Below, piece by piece: positions 21,447-34,241 of a DNA stretch of 64,000 nucleotides. The notes under the pieces are model-generated. The model saw only the letters and a program-made list of their open reading frames with translations. It was not told where the DNA came from and ran no database searches. Source of the DNA: Lonicera japonica (lineage: Eukaryota > Streptophyta > Magnoliopsida > Dipsacales > Caprifoliaceae); the NCBI GenBank assembly GCA_021464415.1, contig CM038463.1, forward strand, positions 7,114,754 to 7,178,753, in the 5' to 3' direction. A program made the translations under genes and the position numbers. Each line of letters starts with the position of its first letter. Position 1 is the first letter of the stretch.

Positions 21447-21689
21447 ATATACACACACTCTTATTAAAAAAATAACTATCTCACCTTAATTATTTAATAG
21501 TCACCATTTCGACATTCATGAACGCGTTTGATCAACGTACGCTTCTATTTATATATATGCTAGCTTCTTAGGTTTAGGACCACGTACGTTCGATATATTT
21601 TGACCTTTTTGACCAATGAAGCATTTTCTTTATAAATGTGCGTGTGTGTGAGAGAGAGAGAGAGAGACTAATCAATTGTTATATATAAG
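21447..21689 (+). promoter_or_regulatory. Former promoter of the ERF pseudogene
   Basis: It resembles the proximal region of the intact ERF (CACCATTTCG.CATTCATGAAC, then TTAGG.TTTAGGACCAC, GACCAATGAA.CATTT, TATAAATG). A TATA box is at 21631-21637 and a GT/GA microsatellite (GTGTGTGAGAGAGAGAGAG) at 21641-21667 lies in the leader; the intact copy lacks it. Confidence 0.65.
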
Positions 21690-21720
21690 ATGGAGATCGA
21701 AAAAGGAAGGATAAATACAA

Positions 21721-22544
21721 GGAGTTCTTAAATAAGTCTATATAATCCGTCTTCTCATTTCAATAAGAGAATATTTTTTTCTTACCTCACTTATTTTTTA
21801 ATTTTTTTTTAATTCACCCCAATGGTGGGGTGAGTTTACTGAATGCACTATTGAGACGTTAATTTCGTCATAGCCAAAACTAAAACATGAAAATTTTATA
21901 GAAATTCATAAAAATATATTTTATTGAAAACATTCAACCTACTCCATCTTTTTTATACACGCTAACGACATATCCCCACTTTTTTATAAATCAAATAATA
22001 AATTTATTTTTTTATTGCACATCCACAAAATTCATTATTGACCTCACAAAATTCTTAAGTAGAGATAGCGTCAAGCCCCATAAGTGACAATTTTATAGAA
22101 ACAATAATAGTTTTAAACTTTTAGGCGACCAACTATTTAAAATGAAACACCTGATCAAAGTAAAAATTAATTAGTTAACACAAGATAGTTACCTCGACCG
22201 TTTTCACTAGCTAATAATAAAATTTCAATCTTCATAATATTACTGTCTTCTATACGACTGTATCTAATGAATTGAAAAAATAAAATAATTTTTATAAAAA
22301 TAAATCATTTATTAAAAGAGTTTGGAATTAGAGTTGTAGAATTATTTGTTGGAAAGAATGGACCTTTTTAATTTTAAAAAACTTAAATGAGTAAGAAGAT
22401 AAATTAGTGGCAATTTTTTTAAGTATAAAAATTGGGGTGTGAGGAAAGAATCTTACGCTACGCTATTCTTTAAGTTATGATTGATGTAATATTGACTTTT
22501 GGTGAGGTGAGAAAACGAATTATGTGAGTATATTTAAAACACTC
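21721..22544. mobile_element. Mutator-like non-autonomous element in the ERF pseudogene
   Basis: 824 bp with imperfect terminal inverted repeats about 45 bp long: GGAGTTCTTAAATA..ATAATCCGTCTTCTCA against GAGTGTTTTAAATA..ATAATTCGTTTTCTCA. The 9-bp target duplication is TAAATACAA (21712-21720) and TAAATATAA (22545-22553), one mismatch. No transposase. Same family as 10027-11655. Confidence 0.82.
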
Positions 22545-22735
22545 TAAATATAATGGTGAGATACATATAGGAGTGAGAAGGTGGCGGCCATGGGGAAAAT
22601 TTGGCTGGGAAATTCGCATTTCGAGAAAGCACGAAGGGAGATCGAGCCCCCGCCCCTTCCTTGTGGCTCGGGACGTTTTGTACGGGGACTTATGACAGGG
22701 CCTTAGCTAGCTTGTATGAGATGAGAGGTTCTTTA

Positions 22736-24219
22736 CTTTTTTATATATTTTTTGGTAAAATTCAAAATTTATAAGCACAAACAACAAAAAACAAGAATCA
22801 ACATAGGCATACCCCTAGATTACACCAAATTTTTTTCACTAATACTCAATTCTTTACGAATACTCAAGTTCTCAAAAGTTCTCTTCACCCTCCACCTCCA
22901 CCTCCAACTTATACTTGTAATATATTTTTCAATCTCTCTAAGCAAAGCTTCAACATTATTACTAGTATCCTAAAAAATTATATTATTTCTATCCTGCCAA
23001 ATACAATCTATGTAAACTGCCATCGCTAACCTACTAATTCTAGCACGCATAGAAACACCCTTAAATCGGTTAATTGCCTCATCTAATTCCTCTTGCCAAC
23101 AAGTGCACCTGTAATTCTGTTTCAATATTTGGATAACGACCCTCCATATTCTTTGAGTATAGCAACAATTGAAAAACAGATGGTCACTACTCTCTTCCTC
23201 CAAATCACAAACCACACAATTACTTAGACTAAACCCCATCTACGTAATATGTCTCTAGTTCTCATCCGATTTTTACAGACCAGCCAAAAAATAAAACTGC
23301 AACAAGGCATAGCATCTTTCGGCCAAACTAAACTATACCACGGAACTGTCTCACAAGTCCTCCTAATAGCATTCCATGCATAATTAATAGAAAATTTTCT
23401 ATCATTGGTGAAAGTCCACTCAACAGTATCCTCCCTATCTAAGCGAGGTGAAAACCATCATTAATTTGCATAAGGGCAGTAGAGATGGCTAGAAAATGAC
23501 ACCAACCAACGGCATTAATTAAACTATCTACCTTAGCACCATCCTCACTCGTAGAATCATATATAATTCTATGACCAAACCTCAATTTAGGGTTCCCAGA
23601 GTATGCCAATTATCATGCCACACAAACACTGCTTTCTCGTTACCCGCCGCATATTTTTAATAAAAGATACAACCAAAGCTCTCAATTTAAGAATCTTTTT
23701 CCAGGTCCAAGAAGCATCAACAGGACGTACAACTGCAGCTCCAAAGGCTTTTATTTCTTAACAAGTAAATATGGCACCATTTAACCCACAGACTATCCTT
23801 CTTACGAGTAATATCCCACAAGTGTCTCATCATGGCTACTTTATTCCACACGACGACACTCTTGATACCAAGTCCACCCTCCTTTTTAGGAACACAAACA
23901 TCATCCTATGCAACTTTAGCATCCGAACTCTTCAAATTAGGACCCAACTAAACCAAATTTATGATAGACTCATTGATTTTCTTAAGAACTTTCTTAGGAA
24001 GAATAAAAATACTAGCCCAATAAGATTGCATTCCATGTAAAATTAACTAAGATAGCCAACTGAATTCTCCCAGCATAACTCAAAGCTCTACTAGTCCAGC
24101 TATGAATTCTGCCCAAAATTTTCTGTTTGATAATGTCGCAGTCCCGCACCTGCAATCGAGTATAAATAAGGGGAACTCCGAGATATTTAACCGGCCTGAA
24201 TATTCATACCCATAACTCC
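22736..24219 (-). mobile_element. 5'-truncated LINE (L1-type) in the ERF pseudogene
   Basis: An 18-bp target duplication flanks it (GAGATGAGAGGTTCTTTA at 22718-22735; one mismatch at 24220-24237). Minus-strand frames read the end of the reverse transcriptase (LSYAGRIQLA, then GGLGIKS..VWNKV) and the zf-RVT zinc-binding domain (CVVCDLEEESSDHLFFNCCYT, near 23239-23150) ending IWQDRNNIIF. A T-rich tail lies at the left end. Only the C-terminal part of ORF2 is present and it has stops. Confidence 0.88.
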
Positions 24220-24370
24220 GAGATAAGAGGTTCTTTAGCCGTTCTTAATTAATTTCTCCATTGAATATTCTTAATTTCCTTCTACTTCGACATCTTCATC
24301 ATCACTCTCGTCTTATTTGACCCGTCAATGCAATTAAAGAAGTGTTTGAATAATTCGTAATGGCACCTAA

Positions 24371-24786
24371 ATTCATAATCGCTTGTATACGAAAAATAAA
24401 ATGATTTTGGAGAGTGAAAAGGGTTGTAATCCATTTTGTAAGATGACGATACTTGTGATTGTATCATATTTATGTGATTTTGACTTTTGAGTTAGTTATC
24501 AACTTTTGGTGGAAAGATATATTTGACTTCTACTGTGTGTGACAAAAGATATCCTAAAGAATTTATTGGTTGATTTTCTTTAAGCAAATGTACACTATTT
24601 GATTTTTTGCAACTACATTTAACTGGAGTTATTTTAACTTGTATTCTTCTCCACATAAAATTTAACCGTGTTAATGGGTTTTTAAAAAATCTAAAAAATC
24701 TTTTTAAATAATTAAAAATCCACTTCCTAATTTAAAAGATACTGTTCATGGAAAATCACAGACAAATCAAGATGGGGTGTTTAATT
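24371..24786. other. Intergenic, no gene seen
   Basis: AT-rich DNA after the ERF pseudogene; no domain or repeat recognised. Confidence 0.55.
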
Positions 24787-24791
24787 TATAA

Positions 24792-26333
24792 AAGGGTGAT
24801 TTTATTTTTATCCACAATATCTTGCAGTTAATTGGCGTTGCCTACTAAATTAATCCATGAATGTGGATAGACTGACAAAAAATATTATTGATTTAATTTT
24901 ATAAATATTATTTTATTAATGATTTAATATTAAAAATCCGCTAGATTAATAAGTACGTCCACTTTAATTAAATAAATAAAAATAAAGGCAATTAGTTTTA
25001 AGGACGAATATTCCTTTTTCTATTTATTTAAGGACACAACTTTTATACCAATCCTTTAAAGTCCAAAGTTTTGTTTAAAATACAAACTTTTATAGATAAA
25101 TAATTAAAATTAAATTAATATAGCTACAAAATTAATTTATATTATTGTTATTCCTATAATGTCACTATCATCTAATTGATTATTAAACTAATCTAAACTT
25201 TTAAAATCTTGCTAGAAACTAATATCTATAAAATCAAATTCGAAATTTAAATTTAAACAATTAAATAACTTCTAACAACTTAATTAATTACGAAAATATA
25301 GAAAATCAATTAATTCAAAATTTAAATTTCAACAATCAAAAAAAATTAAACAACCTAATCAATTTGATTAGTAATAAACAAGGGTGATTTTATTTCTATC
25401 CGCGAAATTTGTCAGTCTATCCATCTTTTTGGGTTTTACTGAGATAATCTGTATTGCTCACTAAGTTTAACTACATTGTTGGACAAACATACAAAAATCA
25501 ATATTGGCATAATTTTTATAAAATAATAATACTTTTTAATTCAATTGTAAATTATCCACCAAAATTTTACTTCTATCCACCGTCATATAATATATCAAAA
25601 AGTAAACATAAATTGTATAATAAAATGATATTTCCAATGTATATAATTTATTGTTAATTATATCCACTTTCCAAACTTGAGATTAGACTAAGTCTATGAT
25701 TCATATTTGTTTTCAGAAAATTCACATTAATCTTGGAATTGTAATTAAGCAATAAGTAAAGTTTGAAACATTTGTAATACGTCTACAAAATTTAGTTCCT
25801 ACCTAGAAATAAATTAAAATTATAACTTTAATTAAAGATTTATCATGGCAAACAAGAAAACAAACATATATTATAACTGAATATTCTTCCTTTGACTTGA
25901 GTTCCAATTTTTTAGTTTCTTAAGTTCCAATTTTTCTTTATTTTTATTTATTTAGAGCCCTCATTGTATAGAAAAAAGAAAAAGAAAATAGTAAACTCAT
26001 TTGTTGAAAAAAATTATTTGTTAGTATTATGATGTAATAATAGAAATTAATTCTGCCCAGTTTTGTAGTGTTGTATATTTTTGATGAATAATGAATCTAT
26101 AGTACTTCTATTAATATACCTTTTAACAAATTAAGAAAATTTATTATTAAGGAAGTATATTATAATTAGGAAACTAAATTTATTTTAAAAGTAAATACAT
26201 TTAAAAGGATTATTAATTGGTAAATATACTTCTCAATTTTTATAAGGAAGTTTTGAGAAGTTTATTGCAATGTTAACATAAATTAATGGTAGATAAACTG
26301 CAAAAACATGCGGATAGAAATAAAATTACCCTT
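24792..26333. mobile_element. TIR DNA element, non-autonomous
   Basis: The left end AAGGGTGATTTTATTTTTAT and the inverted right end AAGGGTAATTTTATTTCTAT match over about 25 bp. TATAA flanks both sides (24787-24791, 26334-26338), compatible with a PIF/Harbinger-type TAA target. A further copy of the terminus occurs inside at 25380 (AAGGGTGATTTTATTTCTAT), and the motif TTGTCAGTCTATCCA occurs in both orientations (24861, 25411). This suggests one element inserted next to or inside a relative. No coding sequence. Confidence 0.65.
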
Positions 26334-26338
26334 TATAA

Positions 26339-26987
26339 AATGAGAAAAGAAAAAGAACATAGAAAATTCAACATAAATGGAATTGATATTTTTTTTGAGA
26401 GAATATGAAAAATGATTTCAGTTCCTTATAGTGGCTCATTTTCTCCCGGGATATTTTATTTGTGGCCAATCAAACGGACCTATATTGTCTTTCCTTTCTT
26501 TTCTTTTTTTAATCGTGTTCTTATATTTTGTCGTTGAATATTTTTGGTGTTTTATGATCAAATAAGTGAGTTGTAAAATTAAATGATTGGGGTTGCCTAA
26601 ATAATTCAAGTGCATTATAAGTTGTAAAAGAATAATTATTTGAATTTCCCAAGCTGCCCTATTAATTTAGGAAGTAATTAATGAAGACTTTTAATTATTT
26701 ATGAAACAATGAATAATTTTTAATTTTTTTAAATTTATTAACTCCTAATTTTTTTTTTGTGAAAGAGAGCACAAGATAAAATAATCCTGGAAAAAAATGG
26801 AACTCCTATTAAATGCCGCATACTTGTGAATTCTAGCTAATAGGTGACATTTGAAGTTAAAATTTTCGTTTTCAGTGGGATTTTTTTACCACTAACTTAA
26901 TTGTTTTTTTATAAGTGGGCCTGTACAAATACATAAATTGTAGTACAGTTCTAACAATATTAATAAGGCTTTCTTGAAAGGTAATAA
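26339..26987. other. Intergenic, no gene seen
   Basis: AT-rich DNA with no recognised feature. Confidence 0.55.
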
Positions 26988-27277
26988 TCAAAGCATTTTT
27001 GATAATGCTGAGGTAATAGAAGATACTTAAAGCATGGTGTACAACTATGCAATATACTACTTGCATTAGAATTAGTAAAAATTGTTTTGACAACAGTGTT
27101 GAATATCATAATATATATTGTTGGCCTATTACTTAACAGTTTAAACTTTTAGGAGAAATATTTCCTAATTAACATAGTATCAGAGCTCTACTAAAACAAA
27201 CAATGCATTGCATAAAGTTGAACATCGTGCTTTAAGTATCTTATGTTACTTTGGCATTAACAAAAATTGCTTTGCCA
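26988..27277. repeat. Inverted repeat around a copia LTR/PBS remnant
   Basis: Arms 26988-27055 and 27201-27277 are inverted copies (AGATACTTAAAGCA and CAA.GCATTTTTGATAATGC are readable on both), diverged by about one base in five. The loop holds a 78-bp TG..CA segment (27097-27174) followed at once by TAGTATCAGAGC (27175-27186), one base from the copia primer site, so it is the shrunken 5' end of a copia-type element. Confidence 0.6.
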
Positions 27278-27289
27278 ATAGTGTTATCC

Positions 27290-28816
27290 CTCTCAAATGG
27301 TTAATTTGTCTATGAATGGTCTCATTATTTTATGTGCAAAGTTATTTTAGAAATTATATATATATCTAGTTGGTACTGATTTTATGTGCAAAGTTATTAT
27401 GCAAAATTTTCCTCTCCTAGATATAACGGTGTAAACTGTTAAAAAACCAAGAAATACTAGAAAAAAATTGCATCCGGACTCTGAATAAAAAAAAAAGGTT
27501 AGGATGCAGCCCTCCATTTTTTTTTTAGAGGATGCGATATTCTTTGGTATCTCTCAATATAGATATTAATTTTGTCGGTCACAGGTCGACTCTCTATTTC
27601 AGAATTTATCAAATAATATTTATGCATATAAAATTATTACCATAGCAAAATACAATATCTCAAGAACCGTATTTTTTTTAAAAAAAAATTAAAAGTTGCT
27701 AATAAACTTCTCATTCCCACTTGGAATCCACTCCACCTGATCAGTGGCAGAGGGACTCAACTCACTCAAGGTAGGCAAATTATTCACAACTCTAATCATG
27801 CCCACTGATCGATCAAGTCAGGTGCAGGGAACTGAAAACCCATCTTCCTTCTTCGATAAATACACACAAACTTGCTAGCAATATGTGAACTCAGTGCATC
27901 TACAATGGAATAATTGAAATTAAATAATTAAATGGGTTTTCATTATTCATGTAATAAATTATTAAAATTAACAATGTAAGGATTTCTAATGCTTACTTTT
28001 TTTTAATAATCAAATTTGTGACGTATGTTACATTGAATGGACACAAATTAATTAATTAATTAAATTTTTATTTTTTTGAAATAAGAGTTAAAGATTCTCT
28101 TATATTTTGATTTAGCCAATAGAATTATTAGGACCCCCATTTCGATTATTGAACAAAGTTGTAAAATTTGATTACACAAAAGATAGATTTGGTTATTTGT
28201 TAAAGTAATATTGGTAAAATTTGATTATGCCATTGGGTAGGTTTTTTAGCTAACATTGTTAAAATTTACTATAATTACTATTTTGATTATACCATTAAAG
28301 ATATTCTGACAAATACCATACACAATCTGTAGGACTTACAGACTAAGTTGTAATTATTGCGAATTAATATAATGCAATTACCAATTTGCATGCATTCTAG
28401 GTTCAAAAACGCCTCAGGGAAACAATTGATTTATGCATAAAGTGATTATACACTTCTAGGAAACAATCGTTTTACGCATTTCACTAAGTACGGACTTGTG
28501 GAATAGTTTTTCTCTTCTTGGAGTATTATATAAATTAATAAAATTTAATAGATGTTTATCTAAAAATCTCATGGAGTAATTATTTGGATGTGCTAAGTGT
28601 ACTTAGTTGGGCTCCGATCCAAAAGTACAAGTCATAGAAATCCCAAATTATGGCAAAAATTATGAATTCGATCAGTCCACAGTGCTTAACATTAGATTGC
28701 AAGTATTACAATCGTAAATAACTGAAAACACAACAAATTAACGAGCACTTATTGCAAATTCTAGAAAGAAAGAAAAAAATACATAAAAAAGGTAACAAAC
28801 TCAATCATTTGCCTAA
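27290..28816. other. Downstream flank of the minus-strand ERF, no gene seen
   Basis: AT-rich intergenic DNA with poly(A)/poly(T) runs near 27490 and 27670. No frame with a recognisable domain. Confidence 0.55.
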
Positions 28817-29224
28817 TTAGCTCTTGGGTTTTCCAAGAAGCTCCTCCAACAACTTGTCATCCAAATACTCAAACTCAATTACTTCATCTTGACCAATTTC
28901 CAAATTCACCATCCCACTTGTTGATGACGATGGCAATGAAGAAGAAGTACCACCACCAAAGCCTGAGGTATTATCTCTGTAATGCCCGTCATTTGGAAAG
29001 TTGAGAATTGCTTGGTGACCCCTAAGAGCATAAGCGGCCCTGTCATAAGCACGTGCAGCCTCTTCTGCCGTCTCGAATGTGCCTAGCCAGAGGCGGGCCC
29101 CGTTTCTGGTCGGATCGCGTATCTCCGCCGCGAACTTTCCCCACGGCCGTCTGCGTATGCCGCGGTACCTTGTCTCTTTCCTTCCCTTTTCTTGATCCTT
29201 CTCCTTTTGTTGATTTGGTTCCAT
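28817..29224 (-). CDS. AP2/ERF transcription factor, group IX, EDLL type
   Basis: Single-exon gene of 135 residues. A lysine/glutamate-rich N-terminus (1-19) precedes one AP2/ERF domain at 20-77 ([38 protein letters not shown]). Ala and Asp occupy the two DNA-contact positions expected for GCC-box binding ERFs. A Gly/Ser-rich linker follows, then an [14 protein letters not shown] activation motif near 117-130 and a basic tail. It is a nuclear activator by family. It is only moderately like the ERF at 18187 in the linker and N-terminus, so it is an older paralogue on the opposite strand, not a product of the recent tandem duplication. No defect is visible. Confidence 0.94.
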   Translation of the reverse strand: MEPNQQKEKDQEKGRKETRYRGIRRRPWGKFAAEIRDPTRNGARLWLGTFETAEEAARAYDRAAYALRGHQAILNFPNDGHYRDNTSGFGGGTSSSLPSSSTSGMVNLEIGQDEVIEFEYLDDKLLEELLGKPKS

Positions 29225-29332
29225 TAATTGCCTTTTTTTTCCTTCCCTTTTTTGGGGGTGTTCAAGTTTAAAAATGGAACCAAAGAATTAAGCATAAAAC
29301 CGGGTTGGTTTTTGTATTCGAATATGGTGGGA

Positions 29333-29380
29333 ATATATATGCGTACGTTAGTTAGAGGTGCACGTGTGTATGGGTCAAAC
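29333..29380 (-). promoter_or_regulatory. Promoter of the minus-strand ERF
   Basis: A TATATAT motif at about 29333-29341 lies some 110 bp upstream of the ATG. Next come a CACGTG G-box at 29361-29366 and, on the minus strand, TTGACC (W-box type) at 29374-29379. Confidence 0.5.
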
Positions 29381-32300
29381 TAATTTATTGGGTCAGATCT
29401 GACGGTTAAAATTTGTGTTTAATTTAATAATAATACAGCGCCTATATAATTGTTTGAATTCTTTTTTGGTTTTTATCTTTTTCTCTCAAACAAGAAGAAA
29501 CCGTCATTATTACATCATGGAAGAAGAGATATCGCATTTATGTAGAGTTAATGACGTTTGAATTTGAGATTTTTACAACTTCAGAGTGCGAGAATTTACT
29601 ACTGGGACAATCAGTTACGCTCCAGTGTTTTTTGTTGAGTTTCACCAAATATATATATATATATATATGTTATAAATGAAAAGAATTAAGTATTATATAA
29701 AAATCAAAGTGTCATAAAATATATGTTGTACTTTTTATTATTTTTATATTTAGGTTCTTCTCATGTGCTTTTAGAATAAACATTAACACTATTCATTATA
29801 TATATACATATGTTACCCTGGATTTAATTGAATCAATAATCATTCATTTCTAAGTGGACGATTATCCATCTACAAAAAATATGTGTGCACTAATATTTGG
29901 GGCACGTAACAGATATTCAAATGTATTATTCTCTATTTTATTTAATTAAATAAAAGCTAGGCAAAGAAAAACAATTTTTATCAGAGATCAAAATTCATCA
30001 AATCATAAAGGTTCATGCATATTGTAACTTTGTAAATAAAGGTGGATGGTCAATTGGATTGGGTTGTCAACTAGGACTAAATGGCTGCTCTTGCATATGC
30101 CCTAGCTTTCGTGTTTTGCTCCCCCAATTTTAACAAAAAATAAACTTCTAATTTTTTCTTCCGTCTTTACTTAAGGCTATATATATTTAGTTGGGTGAAA
30201 ATATTAAAAATTCTTTTTAGTACTGTAAATAAAATCTGATGCAAATTAAATGTTTGTGTCTGTTTGGTTTATATAAATTAAGATGATGACAAACTAAATT
30301 AACTACTTTCTTTTTTATAAGTAGTTGGTTTGTATCAAATATAAGAAACAGTGCTTTTATTTAAAATGACAATCAAATATGGTATTTTACATTTTGACAG
30401 AAACTACACCATCTTTCAACATTTACAAGTAATCAAATGCAGTCTTTTGTGGGACCTTTGAATTAAAATTTTCTGCTTTTTTTTTTAAAAAAAAAGATGA
30501 TCAACGTACAATAGCTTACAATAGTAAATAAATTTTTTTTTTTTAAACATTGATTCTACTAAAGAGATGTACTCCAAAAAAAAGGTGTGAAAATCAACAA
30601 ATTAAGAAAATAGATATTAAATTCCGTGTTAACACAAAGTAATGTAAGATTGCAAAGCATCTTAACCAAATTTAGTATTTCATTATTTTTGAGGCTACCC
30701 TTTTTTACTCTGAGAAATTGGTTGGTTTAAGTGCGGTTTTCAAAATTTCATCTTAAAAAACACTTTTCTATGACTAACTAATTTATTGAACGAGTGCAAA
30801 TGTAAGTGCAAAACTACAAAGGTGAACATGGCAACATTGGCAATATTTTAGGTCTGGAAATCTCGACCATAGTGTTATACATACATAAATTGCTTGTTTG
30901 AATTAGTTGCTTTTTTAATTTAAGCAACCAGAAATAAAAATAAAAATAAAATAAATCTCGTTATGTTTCAATTTAATCTAGCCATGTGTGGCTTAAAAAA
31001 AAAAGACAAACATAAATTAAAAGATAATTTTCAAGTGTATATAAATTTTTTATCCAAACTACCCATTAAAATAACACTCCATTGGCCTTCCACTAAAGCA
31101 CAGATATGGGAGGTGTCACGCTTATGAGGTATTTACATCATGTATATGCAAAAGATATTGTGTTCACTGTTTATTTAAGAATTCTCAAAAAAAAAAAAAA
31201 GAATTGAATAATAAGTCAAAAGATTAATCTTTCTGAAATTTTATAACTTAAAAAATTGTAATCCAATTATTTATTTGGTAAAGCAGCCCATTCAAAAGAG
31301 TTCCAAGAGAAGGCCCTGTATGTCTGTTAAATGGTGGGCCCACCTGGCCCATTTCTCAGCAACTTGTACGAGAGGCTTCTATTGGTTCTTGACTGAATTA
31401 TTTGATCAGCACCAAAATAAGAACAAGTAGCTATATATTCTTTAATTACATAATTGGTTGCTTCACTTATCTTTTTAAAACACAAACAACAAAAAAACAA
31501 CAATAAAAAAACAAAAAAAAAAACAGAAGAACCAATAGCATAGCTAGATATCAATATCAAATAGCAACAACAATTTTAAGTTCTAAGGGAAGATTACATT
31601 GCGTCATGTAGTACGTTGTAGCATAAGGACCATGTTGGCTATAGTTGACCCTGAGTGTGCAGTGACACATGTAAAACAAAACTCTACAAAAAAAAAAAAT
31701 TCCTTCATTTAAATTTAAAGTTTTACTCATTAAATCATAATTTAGTATGTTTACTCATTTGATAATTAGATGTGCACCAATCAAATTATTTATAAATGAT
31801 CCTCATTTCATTATTTGATCATCTTGACATAACTCTCAAACTTACATATTTTCAACGTCAATACTCTAGAACGTTTTTCTGAACCTACTCAACTCGTCAT
31901 GTAGTAATGGATTGTAACCCTTTGCAGTATAGGTGTTTTCGGTTCTAGCCAAGGTAAAATTAGAGAGACACAAACTTTGGTTTCTAAATCCAGACCTGAA
32001 CTAAATTTTTCGGTTCAATTTCAATTCGTTGTTATTTGGTTTTCATATATTTTCTTTTAAAACATAATAAATTGTAAGGGAACACTTGTTTAGGTTAGAA
32101 AAATAATGACTATATACTTGCTTCTACTTATTTTAGATAGAAAAATGTTAACTCTTACATTTGTAATATAACTCTAATATTCATGATAATTCAAAGAGTT
32201 GTATTGTCACTAATGTGTAAATTTTAGAATATAAAATTTTAGATAATGAAAGAATATTATTTTCAAGTCATATATGCAATCATTCGGTTTGATTCAGTTC

Positions 32301-32660
32301 GGCTTTACACTTACATACTCCAAATCCAAACCAAACCAATTTGATGTCAGTTCAGTTTCTTTGTTTTGGTTTTTTTGTGTGGTTTTTAATAAATCAATAT
32401 GTTCGATCGTTAGGTTATCGAATTCGCCACAATACCCCAACCTTGCATTTATTACTTTTTAATCTATGAAAAAAAAAGTGTTATTTGGCTTTTTACACTT
32501 ATTAATTGTGCCATAACTAGCTTTAGTACTCAAAATTTTTACTATTATACTTTTGGCCCCCATTTTGCACGGTTTCCGTCGTTGGACCAAGTTGACCACT
32601 AAGAGAATAATCAAATATCTAAATTGGCATTTGCTTTTGCTTTTAGAGAGAATGGATTCT
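29381..32660. other. Long AT-rich intergenic region
   Basis: No gene recognised. It holds a (TA)n microsatellite at about 29650-29668, several poly(A) runs, and at 31910-32420 GGTTCGGTTT-rich sequence of the kind found at the ends of old TIR elements, though no matched ends or target duplication could be paired. Confidence 0.5.
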
Positions 32661-33754
32661 AAGTACTTCCTCCATAATTATATTTAAGTTAAGGAAATCG
32701 TATTATTTCAAACTAGATAAAGGGTATTCTCTATAATTTGTTTATACCACAAGAACAATTTTTAAATCTTTCTTTCAAGAAAGGATACACCCCTTTTTTT
32801 TAATGGTCAATTATATCATTATTACAATATTTTATTTCTTTATTATCATTGGTTGTTGTTAAGTCCCACCAACTACCTCTATCACCACCGCCCACCGAGG
32901 CTCCGGCAGCCACTCCAGCACCGTTGTTGTACCTCCAACAAGGACATGGGAGTTCCGGCAATAATTTTTATATAGTGCAAAAATAAATTTTCATTCAAAT
33001 TTACATCTTTAGTTACTTGTGGATTTTGTGCAAAAATAAATTTGTACCAAATTAAATTTATATCTTAATTTGTCTACAAGTTTAATACAAGAACATATTT
33101 GCACTAAAATTTATAACATTAGTTGTTTGTGAATTTAGTTCAAAAACAATTTTGCACAAAAATATATATTATGAGTTGTTTGAGGATTTAGTGCAAAAAT
33201 AGATTTGCACTAAATATGCATCATTTGTTGCTTGCATATTTATTGTAAAAACATATTTGCACTAAAACATATATTATTAGTTGATTGCGAATTTAGTGCA
33301 AAAAAACGATTTACAGTAAAAATATTATGAGTTGCTTGAAAATTTAGTACAAAAACATATTTGAACTAAAAATATATCATGAGTTGCTTGAGAATTTAAT
33401 GCGAAAATATATTTGTGCTAAAATATGTATCATTTGTTACTTGTGGATTTAGTGCAAAAATATATTTACACTAAAATATATATTATTAGTTACTTGCGAA
33501 TTTAGTATAAAAACAGATCTGCAGTAGTTACGCCAAAGTTTCAGTGAGGTGATGACACTCCGGTTATAGTTGTCAGAGTTCCAGAGGGGGATAGTGATAA
33601 TAGTGGTGGCAGGTGGTGACTAATTTATTTTAAAAAAAAGAAAGAAATAGATGAATAATATTTTAGATAAAAATAAATAAATAATAGTTATTTTAAAATA
33701 AAAATATAAAATATTCTCCTTTTAAATATAATTATAGATAAAAACCTTTTAACC
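32661..33754. mobile_element. Fold-back-like TIR element
   Basis: Left arm (TACTTCCTCCATAATTATAT, then TTTAAGTTAAGGA) and inverted right arm (TTTTTATCTATAATTATATT, then TAAAAGGAGAA) share ATAATTATATTTAA. Further in, AGTCCCACCAACTACCTCTA on the left resembles the inverted AGTCACCACCTGCCACCACT on the right. The centre is a minisatellite. Arms are diverged and the target duplication is unclear. Confidence 0.45.
32975..33530. repeat. 53-bp minisatellite with palindromic units
   Basis: About ten diverged units of (T)TAGTTGCTTGNGAATTTAGT then GCAAAAATATATTTGCACTAAA. In many units TTTAGTGCAAA faces TTTGCACTAAA, making a hairpin. Confidence 0.8.
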
Positions 33755-33966
33755 TATTGCGTCTTGCTTTTAAATCAAAAGGTCGTATATACTCCTTATT
33801 TATTTTTGAAATATTATATATATATTAAGGAATATATCCATCGCCTAACACCATCTCAAATATCAGCCATGGCCATAACCACCTCCGGCTTAACTCCGAC
33901 GGGACTCCGGCGAGATTGCAACGGTGAAAATTGCTCAAACTCTATCTAAAAATTATACCACCAATT

Positions 33967-34205
33967 AATACCATCTTCTTCCTCATTGATAGACCCAATT
34001 CCTCTGTCTACATGTAAATATGTGCGCACAAAATCAAACACCGTCTTCTTTCTCATTAGAAAACCCAATTTCTCTCTACCTTTATATATATACACACACT
34101 GACACACACACATAAACTAAACACCATATTGCTCCACATTGATAGACCCAATTTCTCTCTCTACATGCATATATAATATTCTATATGCACACAAAAAAAA
34201 ATTCA
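33967..34205. repeat. Three-copy tandem repeat, about 75-90 bp
   Basis: Each unit has ACC(A/G)T.TT..TC.CATT.GATAGACCC or a variant, then AATT(T/C)CTCTCTCTAC, and a TATATA/ACACAC tail. Confidence 0.6.
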
Positions 34206-34241
34206 TCTACAAATAACCCCAACAAGAACCCCATCTCCTAA

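Larger units (their letters stand above)
21690..24370 (+). pseudogene. ERF pseudogene split by two transposons
   Basis: Three pieces are collinear with the intact ERF at 18187. Piece one, 21690-21720, is the start codon and basic N-terminus. Piece two, 22554-22735, runs from ATGGTG.GATACA into the AP2 domain; it has a frame-breaking ATAT insertion giving a stop (TAG) before GGAGTG, a KFGWEIR variant of the intact gene's KFGAEIR, and further frameshifts. Piece three, 24220-24370, covers GGTTCTTTAGC.GTTCTTAA, the serine-codon region and the start of EVFE, ending in frameshifts. Insertions are 21721-22544 and 22736-24219. Shared KFG marks it as a close tandem duplicate of the intact gene. Confidence 0.88.
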
